Position numbers and translations under genes: made by a program
From: Phlebopus portentosus
Taxonomy: Eukaryota > Basidiomycota > Agaricomycetes > Boletales > Boletinellaceae
NCBI GenBank assembly: GCA_037892935.1
Contig: JAYXKI010000011.1
Coordinates: forward strand, 620,001-684,000
Reading direction: 5' to 3'
DNA: 64,000 nt
Shown: in pieces, positions 57,224 to 64,000 of the stretch
Numbering within the stretch: the first letter of the stretch is position 1
Layout of the letters: the number at the start of each line of letters is the position of its first letter
The notes under the pieces: model-generated
What the model was told of the DNA's origin: nothing
The model's database searches: none
The model's input: only the letters and a program-made list of their open reading frames with translations

Positions 57224-59007
57224 CGACGACTTGAGTAAAAACGGCCAGGTTACTCTTGGATTAGATTTGCTGACGATTTCGATGTCGCAGAGAATGGAAG
57301 ATGGGTAGGTTGTACCATTATGAAGTGCCGTGAAATGTGCACTTGACGAGTTTACAAATATCGGTACGTCAGCCCCACGTGAGAACCCGTTGGGGAGGGA
57401 TCCTGATCTCTGATGACCCTGAACGCAGCTTCGTAAACGACCGAGAAAATTAAAGAATGCATGCCTGGTCATCCTGCTGGAGATGATGTACACGAATATT
57501 GAATGGATCAGCATGGTGATATAGCAATGGCTAAAGGATGCGTTGGATAAGTACGTGCTTGCGGAACGGGGCGGGGTAGTACTCACGATACTTTAAAATA
57601 AAATATAAATCGCAAAATAACGGAAGAGCAATTTGTCCGTCCATCACTACGCATATTGTCCGATGACTAGATCGCGAGCCAGGGCTTGGACTTGAAGTAG
57701 AACTTGGGTTCGAAAGATCTTTTGTGCCAAATCACTCTAGGTCATGCACCGAGCTCGACACCACAACCAGCACAATGAAATCTCTGACAGCAAAACAACA
57801 TAAGGAAAACTCAAACTTCATTCTGAACCGTGTCTCGAATCGGAGAGAGGGACAATGAGCAATCGTCCAGGCACAGAAGATATATTCTCAAACCCATCGA
57901 ACAAAAGAACGACATACGGCATCATCGAAAACCCTCCCTCCCTCCCTCCCTCCCTCCCTTCCTTCCTTCCTTCCTCCTTCCTTCAACAGGATCACTCTAA
58001 GCTTCATCTCACTTCCTTCACTTTCTCCGCCGCGAACATAGAAAATGTTCGCCCAACTCCATCAGGAGAAAAACACTTCCCAAAATCTCTCGACCAACGG
58101 GATGCACTCCATACGAGCAGGCTAGCTCTACCCAAACATGATAAAGCCGTATAGTCTTGGACAAGCGGTAGACTCCTGCGAGAAAAGGGTGTGCTATCGT
58201 TCGCAAGAGGACAATAAAGCGAGTCCGGAATGAGTGAGGAAAAAAAAAAGTGGTTTGCAAACCGTATTATCATGATAATGGCCGCTTATCAAATTTAGAA
58301 ATGTTTCCCCACGATTACAATGACTTGACGCTACCTTTCAGTTATCGTGCACGACTATAAATTCTCAATTGTTTCAGCGTTAGATTAATACAACACAGTA
58401 TTAATACTAGTAATGTCATTGCCATTTCAAACCAGTCTCAATCATTCAAATATCCAAACCAAAACTCTACAAAAAAAAAAACGGATCACCTCGGACTATA
58501 TAGACAAAGTCCTTGATCGAAAGAAAGAGCGAAGGAAGGTCAGCTACAGGAAGGAAGTCAACAATCAACAATGACAGTAAAACAGCAAGGCAAGCGCAGC
58601 GTAGGAACCAATAGGAAAAGTACAAGAAACGAGAAGGGGAAAGGAAGGTAATTGATATCTAACAAGGCAAGGGTATGACTCGGGCATAGCCAAAAAAGGG
58701 AGGAAGGAAAAGAGAAAGAAGAAGTAATACTAAATAAAGACAGGGTAGGATGCCGAGTATCGAGTATGCGCTATGCACGGAAGAATATAAAAAGGCGGAG
58801 TCTTGATGCGTGTAGTGAGATTGGGATCTAAATATTATTGTAATTGGACTGGGAAATGCCGAGATAATATGAGTCCTTTGATTTTCATCATGAACGTAAT
58901 CAGTCGTGTTTTTGCGGAGGAAGGAAAAGCGGACAGCAAAAATATGGAGGTGGAGGTGGAGGAAGAAGAGGTGGAAGAAGAGGAAGGGCAGATGGTGTTG
59001 ATATTGG
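57224..59007. other. Intergenic between acyltransferase and mucin-like gene
   Basis: About 1.8 kb with no supported gene. It contains the CCCT/CCTT microsatellite at 57932-57983 and a GGTGGAGGAAGAAG-type purine run near 58948-58990. Confidence 0.45.
57932..57983. repeat. CCCT/CCTT microsatellite
   Basis: Tandem CCCT units changing to CCTT units over about 52 bp; pyrimidine on the plus strand. Confidence 0.9.
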
Positions 59008-62000
59008 TTACATCCTCATATTAGGCTGTATAGGCGTTCGGTCGTCATCACTCTCAGGTCGCGACGGCTGTGAGTACTCCGAGCTCGCGCTCGTCATGCT
59101 ATCACGGTTATCACGGTTCTTCACCAGCTATAAAGTTCGAGCAAGAATCATCAGAGATAATTACCAAAAAAAGAACTCGATATACAACGTACTGGAAGGA
59201 TAGGTCTCGAGTAATCCTCATTATCCTTCAACCCAACGGTACTCATACTCGATTGAACGTTATGTATTTCCTGCAGCCGAGCAGCGAGGCGCGGGTCGAG
59301 TCTCCCATCAGGAATATGATGGTGGTGGGAATGGTGAAGAAAGTCGGGTGTAGGAAGCGGAGATGGCGTAGCGAGGATCACGGGTAACCCCACACCTGAG
59401 TCCCTCAACCCCGACCCCGAAGCGCGCATCATCATCAACGCAGATGGTGACCGGGGAGGCAAACTGATCGGACCCGGGCTCTGCTGCCGGAGAAGAGCGG
59501 AGGGCACGCGAGAGGGTGCAGGCGAAGGCGGGATGACGGCACCAATCGCAGGAGTGCCAGGAGTAAGAGTGGAAGTGGAAGAAGAAAGCGGTACACTGGG
59601 CACTAATCGCGAGACGGGAGAAGGCGGTCTCTTCGCAGTCACGTCCACATCATTGAACAAAATCCCAGATGAAGATGGTCTTCGTTGGTGTGTTCGCAAA
59701 CTCCCCCGCGCTAACGAGGCGGCACGTGCAAAGAACCCTCCGTCCATGCTATTGCTCCGTCTCTTACTCTGTTTCCGAGCGTAGATCAGGTTCTGGGTCT
59801 GAGTCTGAGTTGCAGTGCCAGTACCACCCTGATGACTTCCCGTACTCCCCGAGCCGGAACCTGAGCTAGAAGTCCCCTCGTTCTCCCCGGAGGCAGTAGC
59901 ACTCCCATGTCCCTGCGAGGACGTGACTACACGGCTACTCAGCCCATGCCCATGTCCACTCGAAGAAAGCTCCGCAGAGCCAGAATGCGAGCGTGCACGC
60001 CCGAACGTCTCTGTATTCGGCTCGTTCGCACGCACAGGTGAAGATGAACCATCCTTTTCTTTACCTTTACCATACTCCTCGAGGTATCGATCACCGGCCA
60101 CGCACTAGGCGGTAAGCTTCTGCGCTGGAAGGCAGAGTTCGAATTACTTCGTGTAATGGTAGTCCGCCGAGTGTCTTTTAACGAACTGAGATTCGCGTCG
60201 AAGGTCTCACTTCTGGTGGGAAGTAAAGCCGAACGTGCAGCTGCAGCACCAACACCGGTCATCAGCTCAGGTGGACTAGCCGAACGTGCTCTCGGAGCCG
60301 GAGCGAGCGAGCCCAAGACAAATGATGCTCGTTTAGGGTATCCGAAGTCTTGACCAAAGGATCCTGAAGGGCCAGGTCGTGAAGGCACATTTGAAGCCGC
60401 AGCTGACGAACCAATTCCTGCAGCATCCAACAACTGCCTCGCCCATTCTCTGTTTCCGGTGCCATCGGGACTAGTTCTCTCATTCTTAACCGCAGCGCTC
60501 CCAGCACCACCTCTTATCCTATCCGCCGCTGCGTCGCCTAAATTCGCACCTCTCGCATCCGTCGTCCTCCATCCAGGTAAAATTGGATATCCTACTGTAT
60601 AAGTCGTATGAGCAGGAGCGACCGGATTAACCTGTGTCATCATCCCAGCTTCCAGACTTCCCGGTCCAGAGTGCGCACTCGAGCTATGCATTGCATCCAA
60701 GTCATCGTCATCTTCGCCTTGCAGTGGCGAGGTCCTTATTGGCAACAACCCGGAGCTATTACTCCGTCCTCTCCCAGGTACACCATATCCGGATCCCAGG
60801 GCCATACTCGACCTAAGCGAGCGCATCCCCGGTCCCGCGCTTCCGTCCGGACTATAACTACTAGCTCTCCCTGCCACCGAATAATGCGTGTTCCGATGTA
60901 CATATCGTCTTCGGCGGCGTCGGACAGCGAAACATATCCATAGAGCAACTGTTAGAACCGCAAGAGCCGAGACGATGGCGATCCCAGCAATAGCACCAGA
61001 TGACATATTCCTGCAGATATTATGCAAACAAACAAACAAAACAGAAGAAAAACGTAAATAAATAAAACGAAACTTCTCTATCATTAGTCAAATTCATACA
61101 TACCTTCTCGACGAAGCTCCGTCATTAAGACTCCCACTCGGACCCACGACGACGGAAGTGATCGTCATGGGAGCGCCCCCAGCTCGCGACGTGACGAAGG
61201 TAGTCGTGATCGTCTCCAAGGCGGAAGAAGAAGATTGCCCTTCCGCAGTGATCGTCGAGGACATGATCACCGTGGCGTACATATGCCGACTGGAACTCGA
61301 GGTAAGAAAAGGGAATGAAGTACTCGAAGGCTCGTTTCCTGAGAAAACCGTGCTAAATTGAGTCCCAGAGGACGATGATAGTGACGAAGAACTCGGAAAA
61401 TCGCTGGTAGTTTGTGGGTCTGACCTTGTACCAGAAGTCGAAATAGACAGAAGAGACGTAGGGGTGAATGTAAACTCCGAGGAAGTGCTCGTCGGTATCG
61501 TCTCCGTACTCGTAACAGACGAGGAAGTATCAAAACCGGTCGATGAGGACGTCCCTGCATCTGTCGAACTCGTCGTAGAGGCAGAAGTCGAAGTCGAAGT
61601 CGAATCACCAGTACTAGTAGATACAGAAGACGTATTATCCATAGTGCTAGCGGAGACTACAGAACTAGTCTCCAAGAACGTAGTCGAAGCATCTGTACTG
61701 CTACTCGACGACGACGACGTCCCGTCTGTACTTGCCTCGCTAATGGTCGGAGATGTTAAAGTAGCGGTATCACTCTCATCAGGGTCCGACGACAATGAAG
61801 TGGCACTTGGAAAGATCGTAATAGAAGTCGGGAATCCAGAGGCAGACAAGCTCGTCAGATCCGTGCTGCTCGACATCTCGGAGGAAGTACTAAGCGCGGT
61901 ACTCTCATCCGTCGACGTCCACGTCGACGTAACCCCATTCGAACTCGTCCCGGTGGGCAGCCGCGTAGACAGGCTCGAGAAAGGAGAAGAGAAATCGGAA

Positions 62001-62946
62001 TTGGTGCTCGAAAAAGGTTCCGAACGAGGAGTTAAGGATGGGAATGGGGATGGAATTGAGCGAAGAGTTGAGGGAGAGGACGGGTTATTAGAAGGAAAGA
62101 AACCAGCGTCTATCTCCGAGTCCTCAGCCGAAGGAAAAGAGCCAAAACTCGCCGGCTCGGCCCGTCGAAGGAGGAGACAGGGGCTATAGCTGCTAGCCCT
62201 AGCGAGAGAGGAACCCGCCCACAATGCGTCCAACGATGACGATGTCTCGCTTGCAGCAGAAGCCACAGAAACAGACACGTTCAATCCGTTTCCGTTTTCG
62301 GAAACCAGAAGCGCGCGGGAAGGCGGAGAGGAAGCTGTAATCGAAGGCTCATTACAGGGGGTGGAGGCAGTCCAGTTCGCAGCCGCCGTCGCAACAGATG
62401 AAATCGAAATCGCCGCCGTCGTAGGATGTGGACTTTGGGTATCGGCGGCTGCATGGCCGGACGGGATCGCGATGGTATCGCCTCTATATAAACCATACAA
62501 TCGTCAATCGGCATGGGTTAAGTATGCACGTCAGTAATTGCGTTAGAGAAGAGACCTCCCAGACTTGATATTGAGTATGAAACGTATTAGGGTTAAAAAT
62601 AAATTAGGAGGATCACAGGCAAAATGAGAAGGTGGAGTGGATTTATTTTTCCCGGGCTCTTGGCACGAGGATAATCAAAATTCCTTCCTCTCGTACATAT
62701 TGGGCTGTGATCACCACATCCGAACAGAATCAAGCAAGAAGACACCACGAGGCGAACCGAAAATTAAAAAAATGAAGAAAAAACTACTCACAGAACCAGA
62801 ATGCCCGAGTCCCGCGAACGATCGTGGGCAATACCACTAAACCAATCTTCTCCAGATCCACGTAAGAAAACCTGTTCAAAAGTCTCTTGCAAAATCGTGT
62901 ATGCATTTGCTGAAACTCTTAGTATCGAGGGGAGGGGAATGATCAT
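59008..62946 (-). CDS. Mucin-like single-pass membrane protein with long disordered cytoplasmic tail
   Basis: Exons 62792-62946 (probable first), 61104-62483, 59193-61010 and 59008-59127; introns at 62484-62791, 61011-61103 and 59128-59192. Exon 2 encodes a Ser/Thr-rich ectodomain of about 460 residues (long runs of S and T, the O-mannosylated stalk type). Then the helix SGAIAGIAIVSALAVLTVALWICF and a stop-transfer RRRRRRY, a layout like fungal Mid2/Skg6-type wall sensors. The tail of about 640 residues is disordered, with Ser/Pro, poly-His and RRPSSSG-type basic-Ser motifs. The tail is one base short: the frame changes near 60100 (SAWP, then GDRYLEEY), and exon lengths confirm one missing base. 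Exon 1 (MIIPLPSILRVSANA) is a weak signal peptide and the start is tentative. Likely a surface sensor. Confidence 0.72.
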
Positions 62947-64000
62947 GAAACGATTTCGAAGGGTAAATGACCGTCGGAGATAGAGCCCAATCCCACTTTT
63001 ATACTGTGAACGAGCTCAAGGAAAATAAGGGGTCGGGTCAACGGGAATAACAGCACGTCGAGCGAATATTCCAAGATGGATAGATAGAATCGCGAAACGC
63101 CGCCCAGGCCGGTCGTAGCAAATGGATATCTTATTTGGACAAGGGCGAGGCGACGAGAGAGGCGCACGTGTTAGATGGAATATCGAGTATAATGTGCAGG
63201 GACAGGCGAATTGCTTTGAATGGTGAAGGAGTAACCGCTGACCAGAGCAAAACGAACGGGAGTGGGTTACGGTTACGGTGCCGGATAGACGTGTACTTGT
63301 CAAGAATAGCGAGCCTTGTCCAGCACAGGCGATGAAGAAAAGACCTTGTAAGGACTGTGGATGAGGTGGAGGTGGAGGAAAAGCAAAGAAGACACCTGAG
63401 GTGAACGCGCAGCAAGCTTAGAAGGATGGATCGGTGATTATGGGGGCGATCAATGCTGATGCTGCTGGCGCGACGGGAGTGATGGTGATTGCGGTGATGA
63501 TATGGAGAGGGGGAGGGGTGGCAGAGGCAGTGGCTGCATGTAGTCGTAGAATAGAAACCCGAAAGAAAGCGCCTCGAAAGGTGACAGCGCTAAAGCGAAT
63601 AGTGGAGTTCCCTCTTCCCTCCCCGTGCTCGAGCGCCCCCTCGTGTCCACTGTTGCCCTCGGCAGCAACAACGACGCGGCCCAGCCCCTCCCACTTGCTT
63701 ACGAGTATGTACTACTAGCTTCCCTTGTTCTTTTCCCTTCTCTCTCCTTTCCTTGACGACGAGCGGGATGGGGGGCGGGGTAGTCCGGAGTTGCCAGCAC
63801 GTTAACGTCTCGTTTCTCGACAGCGGGAGGTATCTGTATGTCTGTCCACTACGGTACTGGCACTGGTGGAAGTACCGGCAAAAGAGACAACGGACCTTTT
63901 CTCTGAAATTTCTAAACATCCTACCATATTGTATCCTGAGAAAGTTCTGCAAAGAAGTATGTCCAGATTAGGAAATATCGATCGTCCGTTTCCACGCGAC
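62947..64000. other. Upstream region of the mucin-like gene, no other gene seen
   Basis: Only short frames in all six frames. The minus-strand frame at 62943-63167 runs into the proposed first exon in another frame and might hold a further 5' exon. The right edge is T- and A-rich. Confidence 0.4.

Noticed and set aside
61464..62189. 241-codon plus-strand open frame rich in Val, Glu and Ser
   Set aside because: It is the exact antisense of the Ser/Thr-rich stalk of the mucin-like protein; low-complexity coding keeps the opposite strand open.
1..64000. Search for CRISPR arrays, insertion sequences, reverse transcriptase or DDE transposase motifs
   Set aside because: None seen; introns and families show a eukaryotic nuclear region, and no intact mobile element was recognised.

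Overview
The window reads as nuclear DNA of a filamentous basidiomycete, most likely an Agaricomycete (a polypore-like or gilled mushroom). The evidence is genes cut by many short GT...AG introns (about 50-110 bp), micro-exons, roughly even use of both strands, and families typical of mushroom genomes: tandem FunK1 fungal-type kinases, an F-box/leucine-rich protein, a cAMP-receptor-like GPCR, a GH18 chitinase, a hybrid histidine kinase with a membrane domain, and a single-pass mucin-like receptor. There are no operons, no CRISPR array, and I found no convincing tRNA or rRNA gene. All splice sites were inferred by eye from GT/AG boundaries, phase continuity and family resemblance; none has transcript support.

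Layout. 1-416 is the 5' end of a secreted or membrane protein running off the edge. 1213-3104 is an F-box protein. 3105-8875 is a long gene-poor stretch. 8876-9750 is a cysteine-rich single-pass protein, divergent from a seven-TM GPCR (10543-12363), which converges on a secreted GH18 chitinase (12900-14846). SRP19 (15759-16960, minus) and VPS29 (17137-18076, plus) share a 176-bp divergent promoter. 18322-21864 holds three tandem minus-strand orphan genes, all disordered proteins, with related motifs and related upstream inverted repeats. Next are an AIM11-like two-TM protein (22884-23825), an intact zinc alcohol/formaldehyde dehydrogenase (24545-26790), a small hydrophilic stress-type protein (27138-27526) and the hybrid histidine kinase (28410-32961). 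A decayed cullin fragment lies at about 33521-33810.

35165-46520 is a tandem array of three FunK1 kinase units, each carrying recognisable copies of the same 5' and 3' flanks. Unit A keeps an open kinase frame but has lost its basic C-terminal tail by a frame change. Units B and C carry nonsense codons and frame breaks. Beyond the array are a small unknown gene (47088-47625), a pair of paralogous orphan proteins (50118-50594 and 51469-52376), a 109-residue orphan (52985-53436), a conserved fungal protein (53731-54364), a glycerol-3-phosphate acyltransferase (54697-57223) and a mucin-like single-pass membrane protein with a long disordered cytoplasmic tail (59008-62946).

The genes do not form one pathway. 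Themes are environmental and cell-surface sensing (GPCR, histidine kinase, two single-pass membrane proteins), membrane traffic and lipid synthesis (VPS29, SRP19, acyltransferase), cell-wall turnover (chitinase), and lineage-specific families evolving by tandem duplication and decay. One caution applies throughout: several well-conserved genes (SRP19, VPS29, the mucin-like receptor) also show single-base frame discrepancies, so some frameshifts in the duplicated families may be assembly indels rather than true decay.
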